From: G963666945 sp963666945
GTDB lineage: Bacteria; Bacteroidota; Bacteroidia; Bacteroidales; Marinifilaceae
NCBI GenBank assembly: GCA_963666945.2
Contig: CAXXRT010000022.1
Span: 1-13,897 of the forward strand
Direction: 5' to 3'
Length of the DNA: 13,897 nucleotides
The position numbers and the translations under genes were made by a program. Below the pieces are notes generated by a model. That model searched no databases. It had not been told where the DNA came from and saw only the letters and a list, made by a program, of their open reading frames with translations. Positions 6,853 through 13,562 of the stretch are shown piece by piece (position 1 is the first letter of the stretch; each line of letters starts with the position of its first letter).

Positions 6853-8898
6853 ATGAAAACGATCCAAACCGCATTCCTGTTTGTCCTGTGGATAGCTTTG
6901 TTCGGCGTGGTCGGTTGCGAGGGAAGTTCCATCAGCACCTTCCTTGCCGATGACGCTTGCCAAGGTGATGAAGACTGCAAGGAAGGCCAAGTTTGTCAGG
7001 GCGGTCTTTGTGTGAATGAAGATAGCACCGACGATGACGACGTAACCGATGACGATGACGATGTAACGGATGATGACGACGACGTGACCGACGACGATGA
7101 CGACGATGACGACGCAACCGACGACGATGACGACGATGACGACGCAACCGACGACGATGACGACGTGACCGACGACGATGACGACGCAACCGACGACGAT
7201 GACGACGTGACCGACGACGATGACGACGATGACGACGTAACCGACGACGATGACGACGTAACCGACGACGATGATGACATGTCCGATGGCGATGATTTGT
7301 GTGCAGGAGTTACCTGCCAACAGGACGACAACCCCTGCACGACAAACCGTTGCGATCCCGCCGATGGCCAATGCAAGCCGGTTTACAACGCGGCGGGCGT
7401 TTGCGCACAGGGTAACAACCCATGCATGGTGGCGGCCTGTGACGATACGGACATGCGTTGCGTGGAAACCTTTGAGGCTTCAGCCCCATGTCCCCAAGAT
7501 AACAACCCCTGCACGCGCCACGTATGCAGCGTTGCGGCGGGCTCCACCTGCGCGCCTGTTCCGGCCAACGAAGGAGGGTCTTGCAATGACGCCAACGCCT
7601 GCAACGGCGCGGATACTTGTCAAAGCGGTGTTTGTGTTCACGGAGAGGAAATCGTCTGCGGTGACTGTTTCCAGTGTCTTCCCGAAACGGGCGAATGCAC
7701 CTGTGACGGCAGTTGCGGAACCTGCGACGACAGCGGCATTCGTGTGGAATTGAGCTGGACCCGCTCCCAAGCGGACTTGGACCTGCACTTCCTTCGCAAT
7801 GGCGGAGATTTCGAGGACGAGAGCGATTGCTACATTCACAACCCGAACCCGGATTGGGGCCTTCTGGATGAAACGGAAGACGACCCTCTATTCGGCGAGG
7901 ATCAACGCAACGGCCACGGTGAGGATTCCCAGCCGGAAGTCCTGAATCTGACGGTCCCCCGCGATGCGTCCTACCGTCTTTTGGTCCAATACTACACGGG
8001 AAGCCAACCGTTTCCGGCATCGACCACCGTTTGGGTGAAGGTTTTCTATGACGGTGTGATGGTACGCGAATTCGAGGAAACGTTGACCTATGCCGGAAGC
8101 TATTGGAACGTCGCCTGCCTGAATTTCGAAGAGCGTACCGTGACGCCCATTACCGGAGCCAACGGCGGTTTGCAGATCTCGGTGGGAGACCGGGACGACA
8201 TCAACCCCTACGCCTGCATGAACGAGGGTATGGCTTGCCAGGGAGCTTGTGACTGCGCACCGGGCCAGGCTTGCGTGTCGGGAACGTGCCAAACGACCAC
8301 CGCTGTTTCATCCTACTGCTGCTCCCGCGACGAATGCCCCGCCGGGGCTGCCTGCGACGACTTGCAAGGAAACCAAGGCTATTGCGGATTCACCATCACC
8401 TTCAACAAAAACCCCGCCGGAGAAAACATCGGCACGTCCGTTAATGTGGAAAACATGTTCGGCGTCTGGGGGGCACTCTTCGATACCGACCGCACCGGTG
8501 CGACTGTAACCACCAACAGCTACCGACTCAACAGCTCGTCGCAAGGAAACTCCTGCGCCACCAGGGATTCCGACGGCACGGCCTGGAAGGGAAACATTCA
8601 CATTTATCTCGTGCAACCCGGCGAAAATGCCACGCTGTCACAACCTGTAGAAACGTCCTATGCCAGTTTTTATGTCGGGGATACCAGGGTAAGCAATGGC
8701 TTGCGGGTGCGTGCCTACAGTGCTGCCGATGTATTGGTTTACGAGTCCTACGTCAGCGGTGACTTCATGAACTCCCATCATTTCGTGGAGGTCAACCCCT
8801 CGGCACCGATGCACCATCTGCGTATCGACCCATCCAGTGACCCCGACTTTACAATGGACGACCTTGTGGTTGCGCCGCTCTATCCGGCAGGAAGGTAG
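6853..8898 (+). CDS. Large secreted lipoprotein: Asp-rich linker, Cys-rich modules, YfaP/DUF2135-like domain
   Basis: A 681-residue exported lipoprotein. An in-frame ATG further upstream at 6724 lies before the promoter, so the ATG at 6853, with AGAGGAA about seven bases before it, is chosen. The lipobox is VVGC, lipidated at Cys22. Order of parts: short Cys module ~36-53; Asp tract ~59-148 with Val-Thr or Ala-Thr spacers every 7 or 10 residues; a Cys-rich array ~150-291 of repeated units such as QDDNPCT and QDNNPCT; a beta domain ~296-430 opening with VELSWTRSQADLDLHF. That opening resembles the LxW...DLDLH start of YfaP/DUF2135-type domains. A second short Cys block (~455-511) and a C-terminal beta-rich domain (~512-681) follow. 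A cell-surface role, perhaps binding a ligand or polysaccharide, is inference. It shares its design with the gene just upstream but not the same spacer residues, and is followed by a strong terminator. Confidence 0.87.
   Translation: MKTIQTAFLFVLWIALFGVVGCEGSSISTFLADDACQGDEDCKEGQVCQGGLCVNEDSTDDDDVTDDDDDVTDDDDDVTDDDDDDDDATDDDDDDDDATDDDDDVTDDDDDATDDDDDVTDDDDDDDDVTDDDDDVTDDDDDMSDGDDLCAGVTCQQDDNPCTTNRCDPADGQCKPVYNAAGVCAQGNNPCMVAACDDTDMRCVETFEASAPCPQDNNPCTRHVCSVAAGSTCAPVPANEGGSCNDANACNGADTCQSGVCVHGEEIVCGDCFQCLPETGECTCDGSCGTCDDSGIRVELSWTRSQADLDLHFLRNGGDFEDESDCYIHNPNPDWGLLDETEDDPLFGEDQRNGHGEDSQPEVLNLTVPRDASYRLLVQYYTGSQPFPASTTVWVKVFYDGVMVREFEETLTYAGSYWNVACLNFEERTVTPITGANGGLQISVGDRDDINPYACMNEGMACQGACDCAPGQACVSGTCQTTTAVSSYCCSRDECPAGAACDDLQGNQGYCGFTITFNKNPAGENIGTSVNVENMFGVWGALFDTDRTGATVTTNSYRLNSSSQGNSCATRDSDGTAWKGNIHIYLVQPGENATLSQPVETSYASFYVGDTRVSNGLRVRAYSAADVLVYESYVSGDFMNSHHFVEVNPSAPMHHLRIDPSSDPDFTMDDLVVAPLYPAGR
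7027..7296 (+). repeat. Coding minisatellite for the Asp/Val-Thr and Ala-Thr tract
   Basis: About 90 codons made almost only of GAC/GAT, broken by GTAACC, GTGACC, GTAACG or GCAACC. Units are 21 bases (VT plus five Asp) or 30 bases (AT or VT plus eight Asp); two 30-base GCAACC units lie in tandem near 7114-7173. All units keep the frame. Confidence 0.87.
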
Positions 8899-8922
8899 CG
8901 TTCCGATTCCGTTTCCGAAAAG

Positions 8923-8947
8923 ACCGGGGACACGTTCCCCGGTTTTT
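8923..8947 (+). terminator. Rho-independent terminator after the large lipoprotein gene
   Basis: A perfect 8-base-pair stem, ACCGGGGA (8923-8930) with TCCCCGGT (8936-8943), loop CACGT, running directly into five T residues (8943-8947). It begins 25 bases after the stop and separates the lipoprotein from the downstream cca gene. Confidence 0.85.
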
Positions 8948-9000
8948 CGTTTCAAGAAGTCCCAGTCGTCGAGAACAAAGGCTTGGTTGTGGAAGAACGA

Positions 9001-10383
9001 ATGACGAGGTTGTTGCACGGACGCTTGGAGGAGATTCGCCGCCTTGGCTTTGTCCGGCGTTTGCTTGCGGATCGAATTCCCGTTTATTGGGTTGGCGGCG
9101 GGGTTCGGGACGCGCTTCTGGGGCGGGAATCCCATGACCTTGATTTATGCGTACTCGCCCCAACCGGTGACGTGGAAAACCGGCTGCGCCCCCTGGGGCG
9201 GGTCCATCGGGTCGGCGCGTCCTTTCCCGTGTTGAAATTCAAACCGGAAGGCTGGTCCGGTGAGGACATCGACATTTCTGGGCCGGTGAAACGAGGGCGT
9301 ATCGAAACCGATCCCCAAGCGGGGAGCTTGACTGAGGATCTGACGAGCCGCGACCTGACCGTGAACGCAATGGCTGTGGATCTGGCCACGGGGGAGTTGG
9401 TGGACCCATTGAACGCGGTGGAAGACCTTCGGGCCGGGCGGTTCCGTGCCGCGCACGAGGCCGCGTTTCGGGACGACCCTTTGCGAATCCTGCGCACGGC
9501 GCGTCTTGCGGGAACGATCGGCTTTTCAGTGGAAGCCTCGACCCTGCGTTCGATGAACGAAGCGGCACTCGGTATCGCCGGATTGGCACGGGAGCGCCTT
9601 ACTTTGGAATTGCATCGGCTCTTGGTGGAACCCGTGCAGCCGTCGGTGTCGCTTCTTGTTCTGCGGGACGCGGGGGCGTTGCCGTTTTGCATGGAACCGC
9701 TGGAGCGAACGATCGGGCTGGAACAACCGGCTCCTTACCATGACGCCGACGTGTTCCACCATACGTTGCGCGCCGTAGATGCCGTTCGTGCTGAGCCGCT
9801 TTTGCGTTTCGCCGCCTTGGTCCACGACTGGGGAAAGCCCCTCGTTATGGCTCCCCATCCCAAGGATGGGCGCATTTCCTTCTTCGGGCACGAGAAGGAA
9901 TCCGAGCGCCTGTTCCGGCAATGGTACGACGAGATGGGCTTGTCGATGTGTCGACTGGACAAGGACGCGGTGGCACTTTTGGTGCGGCAGCACATGCGCC
10001 GGGTGGAGGACTTGCAGACACCTGCCGCCATACGACGCTTTCTGGGTCGCCTGGGCTCTCCGGAGATGTTCGAAACTTGGTTGGAATTGGCTGTGGCCGA
10101 TACGCTGGCTTCGGGGCAACCTTGGCGTGCGCGGGAACTGCTTGGTCTAGGGCGAACGATACGGGCATCCCTGAACGATTCGAGCGTCTTTTCGCTTCGT
10201 GATCTGGCGATAAATGGCAAGGATCTGCTCTTGTGGAGCGGCCACCGGGAACCCGGTCCCTGGGTGGGGGATCGGCTTCGCCAAGCCTTGGATGCGGTGC
10301 AGGAAGGGAGCGTAGAGAACGAGCGGAACGCGCTTCGGCAATGGTTTGTGCGCCTTGGTAACGAAGGAAACCGGGACAAGTGA
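9001..10383 (+). CDS. cca: tRNA nucleotidyltransferase (CCA-adding)/poly(A) polymerase family, with HD domain
   Basis: A class II nucleotidyltransferase expected to build or repair the CCA end of tRNAs in the cytoplasm. With the ATG at 9001 (GGAAGAA just upstream) the product is 460 residues; TTG at 8983 and GTG at 8989 are possible in-frame alternatives. The head domain has VGGGVRDALLG (31-41) and the metal-binding carboxylates HDLDL (45-49). SRDLTVNAMA (117-125) and DDPLRILRTAR (158-168) are the neck and base-recognition motifs of the family. The C-terminal half carries an HD phosphohydrolase domain: FHHTL (252-256), LVHDWGKP with His275-Asp276, and FGHE near 297, as in E. coli-type CCA enzymes. 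Poly(A) polymerase or an A-adding-only enzyme belong to the same family and cannot be excluded. The gene is convergent with the phosphoesterase gene, 45 bases from stop to stop. Confidence 0.92.
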   Translation: MTRLLHGRLEEIRRLGFVRRLLADRIPVYWVGGGVRDALLGRESHDLDLCVLAPTGDVENRLRPLGRVHRVGASFPVLKFKPEGWSGEDIDISGPVKRGRIETDPQAGSLTEDLTSRDLTVNAMAVDLATGELVDPLNAVEDLRAGRFRAAHEAAFRDDPLRILRTARLAGTIGFSVEASTLRSMNEAALGIAGLARERLTLELHRLLVEPVQPSVSLLVLRDAGALPFCMEPLERTIGLEQPAPYHDADVFHHTLRAVDAVRAEPLLRFAALVHDWGKPLVMAPHPKDGRISFFGHEKESERLFRQWYDEMGLSMCRLDKDAVALLVRQHMRRVEDLQTPAAIRRFLGRLGSPEMFETWLELAVADTLASGQPWRARELLGLGRTIRASLNDSSVFSLRDLAINGKDLLLWSGHREPGPWVGDRLRQALDAVQEGSVENERNALRQWFVRLGNEGNRDK

Positions 10384-10428
10384 AGCCGAAGGACTGATTC
10401 GTCCCGTGTGGCGTAATTCGGTGCCCCG

Positions 10429-11652
10429 TTAGACCGTAGCCGTCCGGGAGGTCAAGGTTAGCAGCGTGACCTCGGCGGGAACGCCCAGGCGCAGCGGCGG
10501 ACCCCAATAGCCCGTCCCACGATTGACATACACTTGGCAAGCTTCGTAAGTGTGCAACCCGCTGACGAAGGGTTGTTGCAAGCGAACCAGGAAGTTCCAC
10601 GGAATGAACTGCCCACCGTGGGTATGACCGGACAGCAGCAAGTCCGCTCCCGCCTTTTCCGCCTCGAAACAACTGCGTGGCTGATGGGCCAAAAGAATAC
10701 GGATGGAATCCGCCGGGGCACCGGCCAAGGCTCGGTGTGGGTCGGAGGCATCGGCGGGGACGATGCGTTCCGCGTTGTAGTCCGTCACACCCGCCATCAC
10801 CAAACGGTCTTGACCACGGGTAAGCAGAACATGCTCGTTGGTCAGGGTGGTGAAACCGAGGTTGCGGGCCGCATTGGTCCACGCCGCGACGTCCCAATAG
10901 TATTCATGGTTGCCATTGACCCAGAACACGCCGTGGGGAGCTTTCAACGCGGCCAACGGGGCAAGATCCTTGGTCAGTTGATGCGGGTGTCCGTCGGCCA
11001 TGTCGCCGGTAAAGACGATGCAGTCCGGGTGTTGTGCCATTACGAGGTCCACGACCCGGCGGACATAGGCTTCACGGATCGTCGGCCCGACGTGCAGGTC
11101 CGAAATCTGGGCGATGGTGAAGCCCTCGAAAATCTTGGGAAGACGGGGCAAGACGACCGTGACCGGTTCGATACTCAGGTTGCAGCGGGCTTCGGCCACA
11201 CCGATGCCGTTGGCTAAAACGCTCACACCCACCAAACTTGCCGTGGCTGTTTTGCCCAGGAACGCCCGTCGCGTGAAGTCCTGCCTGGCAAGGAAGTCCG
11301 ACGCTTCGGCAGCGGTTGTTCCCCGGAGCTTTCCGATCTGCCGTGACAGCTTGACCCCCAGGTGCATCAGATCCCGCAGCAACACCAGCCACAAAAGGAG
11401 AATGAACATCCCCATACCCAGGTACGAAGCCCAGGAGAGCAATTTCAAGGGCCAGGGATGCGGGCCGTCGGTCCATCCTCGGTAGGCGAATTCCCCGGAC
11501 AGTTCGATGACGAACAACACGATCCATGCCATCCAGGCCCGGCGCTTCCAGGTTTTGCCAAGGGTTTCCTCCCGAAAGAGGCGAAACCCGACCAGCAGGT
11601 GCCCCAAGCTGAACACGCCGAACACGAAAAGGATGAAAAAAAGCTGCTTCAT
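10429..11652 (-). CDS. Membrane-anchored metallophosphoesterase (YkuE/YaeI type)
   Basis: A 407-residue calcineurin-like phosphoesterase. The ATG at 11652 starts MKQLFF, which is also the conserved start of the duplicated copy at 12468; an upstream in-frame ATG at 11742 overlaps the promoter. Hydrophobic segments lie at about 2-23, 40-56, 70-92 and 137-155. Just before the last is a twin-arginine-like motif, TRRAFLG (127-133), as in related enzymes whose catalytic domain faces outside the cytoplasm. Metal-binding motifs are complete: SDLHVG (Asp185, His187), GDMAD (Asp217), GNHE (Asn248, His249), AHQPR (His323) and GHTHGG (His343, His345). The substrate is unknown; related proteins act on phospholipid or lipid A-type substrates, so an envelope role is reasonable inference. 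GGGAG lies about 12 bases before the start, and the promoter is at 11715-11742. Confidence 0.9.
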   Translation of the reverse strand: MKQLFFILFVFGVFSLGHLLVGFRLFREETLGKTWKRRAWMAWIVLFVIELSGEFAYRGWTDGPHPWPLKLLSWASYLGMGMFILLLWLVLLRDLMHLGVKLSRQIGKLRGTTAAEASDFLARQDFTRRAFLGKTATASLVGVSVLANGIGVAEARCNLSIEPVTVVLPRLPKIFEGFTIAQISDLHVGPTIREAYVRRVVDLVMAQHPDCIVFTGDMADGHPHQLTKDLAPLAALKAPHGVFWVNGNHEYYWDVAAWTNAARNLGFTTLTNEHVLLTRGQDRLVMAGVTDYNAERIVPADASDPHRALAGAPADSIRILLAHQPRSCFEAEKAGADLLLSGHTHGGQFIPWNFLVRLQQPFVSGLHTYEACQVYVNRGTGYWGPPLRLGVPAEVTLLTLTSRTATV

Positions 11653-11750
11653 GGGCGTTACGAACTCCCGAATGTACTGGTTGTCGAAAGGGGACTCCAC
11701 CCCAAAGTCGGGCCAGTGTAGCATACCGTGGGTTCGATTCAAGACGGAAA
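11314..11750. repeat. Tandem duplication, segment A copy 1 (phosphoesterase 5' part and promoter)
   Basis: Matches 12130-12568 with an offset of 816-818 bases. It covers the first ~113 codons of the phosphoesterase, the leader and the promoter. Over two 60-base blocks (11341-11460) I count 17 differences by hand, about 86% identity; the leader and promoter are about 92% identical. Confidence 0.9.
11715..11742 (-). promoter_or_regulatory. Promoter of the metallophosphoesterase gene
   Basis: On the minus strand TTGAAT (11742-11737), a 16-base spacer, then TACACT (11720-11715) preceded by TGC (extended -10). The ATG is 62 bases downstream of the -10. The same promoter is kept in the duplicated copy at 12532-12559. 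Confidence 0.6.
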
Positions 11751-11788
11751 TGGGGTGCTTAACAGGTTGCCTGTCGTGTTCAGGGAGA

Positions 11789-12125
11789 CGGGAAAGACCT
11801 CCGGGTCAGCTTTCCGGGTTGGGGTCTTCGCTTCGTGTATCGTGCAGCAAGCGGGAGGCGTCTTCCAGAGTTGGGCAGGCGATTATGCGATGCAGGGTTC
11901 GGCTCAGTTGCTCGCGATCCGAGGAAGGTGTTTCGCTCACCGGCAGAAAGGACGAAACGAAGCGAACGAAATCGTTGAAGGTTTCCTTGCGTTGCTCTAT
12001 TTCCCCGGCGTGGGAAAGCAGGGAATCGCTGGCCTGGGCGTGAAGCTGTTGCTCCGCTTCCGGCAGACCTTCGTGGTTGGCCAGCCAACGGGTCATCTCA
12101 AAGCCGGCTTGGGTTAAATCCTGCA
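11789..12125. repeat. Tandem duplication, segment C copy 1 (3' part of the neighbour gene)
   Basis: Matches 12569-12905 at an offset of exactly 780 bases. I count 14 differences over the 240 bases 11881-12120, about 94% identity. The homology stops at the shared CTGCA (12121-12125 and 12901-12905), which is the fusion junction in this copy. Confidence 0.92.
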
Positions 12126-12468
12126 TAGAGGTTATTCCCAGTAGCTTTGCGATCCGCCGTGCCAGCTTGACACCCACGTGCTCCAGATCCAGCAGCAACA
12201 CCGCCAACAAAAGGAGAACGAAGATCCCCATACCCAGGTATGAAGCCCAGGAGAGCAGTTTTATAGGCAAGGGATGCGGGCCGTCGGTCCACCCCCGGTA
12301 GGCTAATCTTCCGGACAGTTCGATGACGAACAACACGATCCAGGCCACCCAGGCCCGACACTTCCAGGTCCTGCCGATGGTTTCTTCCAGAAAGAGGCGA
12401 AACCCGACATACAGATGTCCCAGGCTGAACACGCCGAACACGAAAAGGATGAAGAAGAGCTGTTTCAT
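11806..12468 (-). CDS. Chimeric membrane protein: phosphoesterase N-terminal membrane domain fused to the neighbour's C-terminal module
   Basis: A 220-residue protein with two clear origins. Residues 1 to ~114 copy the N-terminus of the metallophosphoesterase at 11652-10429 (MKQLFFILFV, ELSG, YRGWTDGPHP, LLSWASYLGMG), with three membrane segments at about 2-23, 40-56 and 70-94. From about residue 116 (MQDLTQAGFEMTRWLANHEG) to the end it copies the C-terminal ~105 residues of the protein at 13269-12586. It has no phosphoesterase catalytic motif and lacks the TRRAFLG motif. Start, leader and promoter are copies of those of the phosphoesterase. The fusion is in frame and no stop interrupts it. 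The tail is predicted helical and charged, and its function is unknown; in this protein it would be tethered to the inner membrane. It could be a decaying by-product of duplication, but intact frame and promoter argue that it is expressed. Confidence 0.78.
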   Translation of the reverse strand: MKQLFFILFVFGVFSLGHLYVGFRLFLEETIGRTWKCRAWVAWIVLFVIELSGRLAYRGWTDGPHPLPIKLLSWASYLGMGIFVLLLLAVLLLDLEHVGVKLARRIAKLLGITSMQDLTQAGFEMTRWLANHEGLPEAEQQLHAQASDSLLSHAGEIEQRKETFNDFVRFVSSFLPVSETPSSDREQLSRTLHRIIACPTLEDASRLLHDTRSEDPNPES

Positions 12469-12568
12469 GGGGGGTTGTACACTCCCGAATGTGCTGGTTG
12501 TCGAAAGGAGGCTCCGCCCCAAAGTCGGGTTAGTGTAGCATACCGTGGGTTCGATTCAAGAACGGAAA
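12130..12568. repeat. Tandem duplication, segment A copy 2
   Basis: Second copy of 11314-11750: 5' third of the phosphoesterase gene plus leader and promoter. It joins segment C copy 1 at 12125-12130. On the right it passes directly into segment C copy 2, whereas copy 1 has 38 extra bases (11751-11788) at that place. Confidence 0.9.
12532..12559 (-). promoter_or_regulatory. Duplicated promoter driving the chimeric gene
   Basis: Minus-strand TTGAAT (12559-12554), 16-base spacer, TACACT (12537-12532) with TGC before it, identical in its boxes and spacer length to the promoter at 11715-11742. The leader to the ATG at 12468 is also conserved, including GGGAG. Confidence 0.55.
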
Positions 12569-12905
12569 CGGGAAAGACCTCCGGCTCAGCCTTCCGGGTA
12601 GGGGCCTTCACCCCGTGTGTCGCGCAGCAGGCGGGAGGTGTCTTCCAGGGTTGGGGAGGCAATCATGTCTTGCAGGGTTCGGCTCAGTTGCTCGCGATCC
12701 GAGGAAGGTGTTTCGCTCACCGGCAGAAAGGACGAAACGAAGCGAACGAAATCGTTGAAGGTTTCCTTGCGTTGCTCCATTTCCCCGGCGTGGGAAAGCA
12801 GGGCCTCGCTGGCCTCGGCGTGAAGCGGTTGCTCCGCTTCCGGCAGACCTTCGTGGTTGGCCAGCCAACGGGTCATCTCGAAACCGGCTTGGGCCAAATC
12901 CTGCA
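12569..12905. repeat. Tandem duplication, segment C copy 2 (in the parent gene)
   Basis: Second copy of 11789-12125, here in its parent context: the 3' half of the gene at 13269-12586 plus its stop codon and the following 17 bases. Confidence 0.92.
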
Positions 12906-13269
12906 AAAACGTTGAGGAATCTTCTTGTTCGGTCCTTGTTGTTCCGCTTGCTGGTTCCCGAAGAAAGGGTTCGATCAGGCTTTCATCGCCGGTTTCCGCG
13001 AAGCGAGCGGCGGCCTTTTGGACAAGGGACAAACGCTGGTCCCGTTCGACGGGGTCGTCCACGTCTTGCAGTCGCGTGTAAATTTCCTGGAAGCGCAGGC
13101 TGATTGGAGAGAGATGGATCGTATAGGCTTCGCCGCTGGAAAGGCGAGAGGGGCCGGAGGAAGCCTTTTCGGATGCGGTCGGCTCCGTGCTGTTCGAAAA
13201 TCGGTTGTCGATGGCGTGATCCATCCAGGGAAAACGAACACCCCGGACGGACATCGGCTTTTCACCCAT
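12586..13269 (-). CDS. Unrecognised soluble protein, parent of the chimera's C-terminal module
   Basis: A 227-residue protein not recognised. The ATG at 13269 (MGEKPMSV) is preferred because AAGGA lies about ten bases upstream and a promoter is at 13330-13358; the second Met (13254) is an alternative. Residues ~20-45 are Ser/Thr-rich and probably disordered. A helical region follows (~46-100) with the phrase IHLSPISLRFQEIYTRL and a DDPVERDQRLSLVQKA helix. The C-terminal ~105 residues (FLQDLAQAGFEMTRWLAN to the end) are the module copied into the chimeric gene. No signal peptide, membrane segment or catalytic motif is visible. The order LSP-helix-helix faintly recalls FlgM-type anti-sigma factors, but the match is too weak to name it. 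Confidence 0.68.
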   Translation of the reverse strand: MGEKPMSVRGVRFPWMDHAIDNRFSNSTEPTASEKASSGPSRLSSGEAYTIHLSPISLRFQEIYTRLQDVDDPVERDQRLSLVQKAAARFAETGDESLIEPFLREPASGTTRTEQEDSSTFLQDLAQAGFEMTRWLANHEGLPEAEQPLHAEASEALLSHAGEMEQRKETFNDFVRFVSSFLPVSETPSSDREQLSRTLQDMIASPTLEDTSRLLRDTRGEGPYPEG

Positions 13270-13329
13270 AATCCGCGTTTCCTTCACTTGACCGCTTGGC
13301 GGCGTTTCGTTTTGATTCGCTCTACGTCG

Positions 13330-13358
13330 GTTGTAACGGTTTCCGGGGCATTTGTCAA
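13330..13358 (-). promoter_or_regulatory. Promoter of the gene at 13269-12586
   Basis: Minus-strand TTGACA (13358-13353, perfect), 17-base spacer, TACAAC (13335-13330, 4 of 6). Predicted start near 13323, giving a leader of about 54 bases. Confidence 0.65.
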
Positions 13359-13364
13359 TCGGTA

Positions 13365-13397
13365 GGAATCGTTTCATGGCTCTTATCGGAATCGTTT
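13365..13397. promoter_or_regulatory. Two direct repeats upstream of a promoter (possible activator site)
   Basis: GGAATCGTTT occurs exactly at 13365-13374 and 13388-13397, 23 bases apart. Read on the minus strand they lie at about -42 to -51 and -65 to -74 of the promoter at 13330-13358, a usual place for activator sites. The region 13270-13562 holds only this, two divergent promoters and no gene. Confidence 0.35.
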
Positions 13398-13458
13398 GTC
13401 GAACACCACTTGAACGGATACTTTGCGCCGAATCGGCTCGCGAAAACCAAATTATTTG

Positions 13459-13488
13459 TTTACAAAAGCGGGCAACCTTGGCTAAGAT
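13459..13488 (+). promoter_or_regulatory. Promoter of the exported-protein gene at the right end
   Basis: TTTACA (13459-13464), 18-base spacer, TAAGAT (13483-13488). The ATG at 13563 is 75 bases downstream of the -10. Confidence 0.5.
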
Positions 13489-13562
13489 GCGCCCGTTCAC
13501 GGTGTATCGTTCGTGGTTGCAAGCCGCCTAACTGAAAGAGTTTCGGGAATTCGAGGTATCCT

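Noticed and set aside
7027..7296. CRISPR-like or satellite array
   Set aside because: Units vary in length (21 and 30 bases), have no unique spacers, and encode a continuous in-frame protein tract.
6667..7376. Minus-strand frames rich in Val/Ile/Gly or Ser opposite the second Asp tract
   Set aside because: Same cause: low-complexity reverse reading of the Asp codons, with no ribosome binding site and no plausible protein.
9845..10897. Long minus-strand frame spanning the end of cca and part of the phosphoesterase gene
   Set aside because: It overlaps two well-supported genes in other frames, crosses their convergent ends, and has Arg/Pro/Ser-rich composition typical of a shadow frame in GC-rich DNA.
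11653..11742. Upstream ATG at 11742 as start of the metallophosphoesterase
   Set aside because: It falls within the promoter -35 box. The ATG at 11652 begins the membrane domain and is the one conserved in the duplicated copy.
11762..11774. Small inverted repeat ACAGG-TTG-CCTGT in the 38 extra bases of copy 1, as a mobile-element end
   Set aside because: The stem is only five bases and the segment has no target duplication. The 38 bases are equally well explained by a deletion in copy 2 between short repeats.
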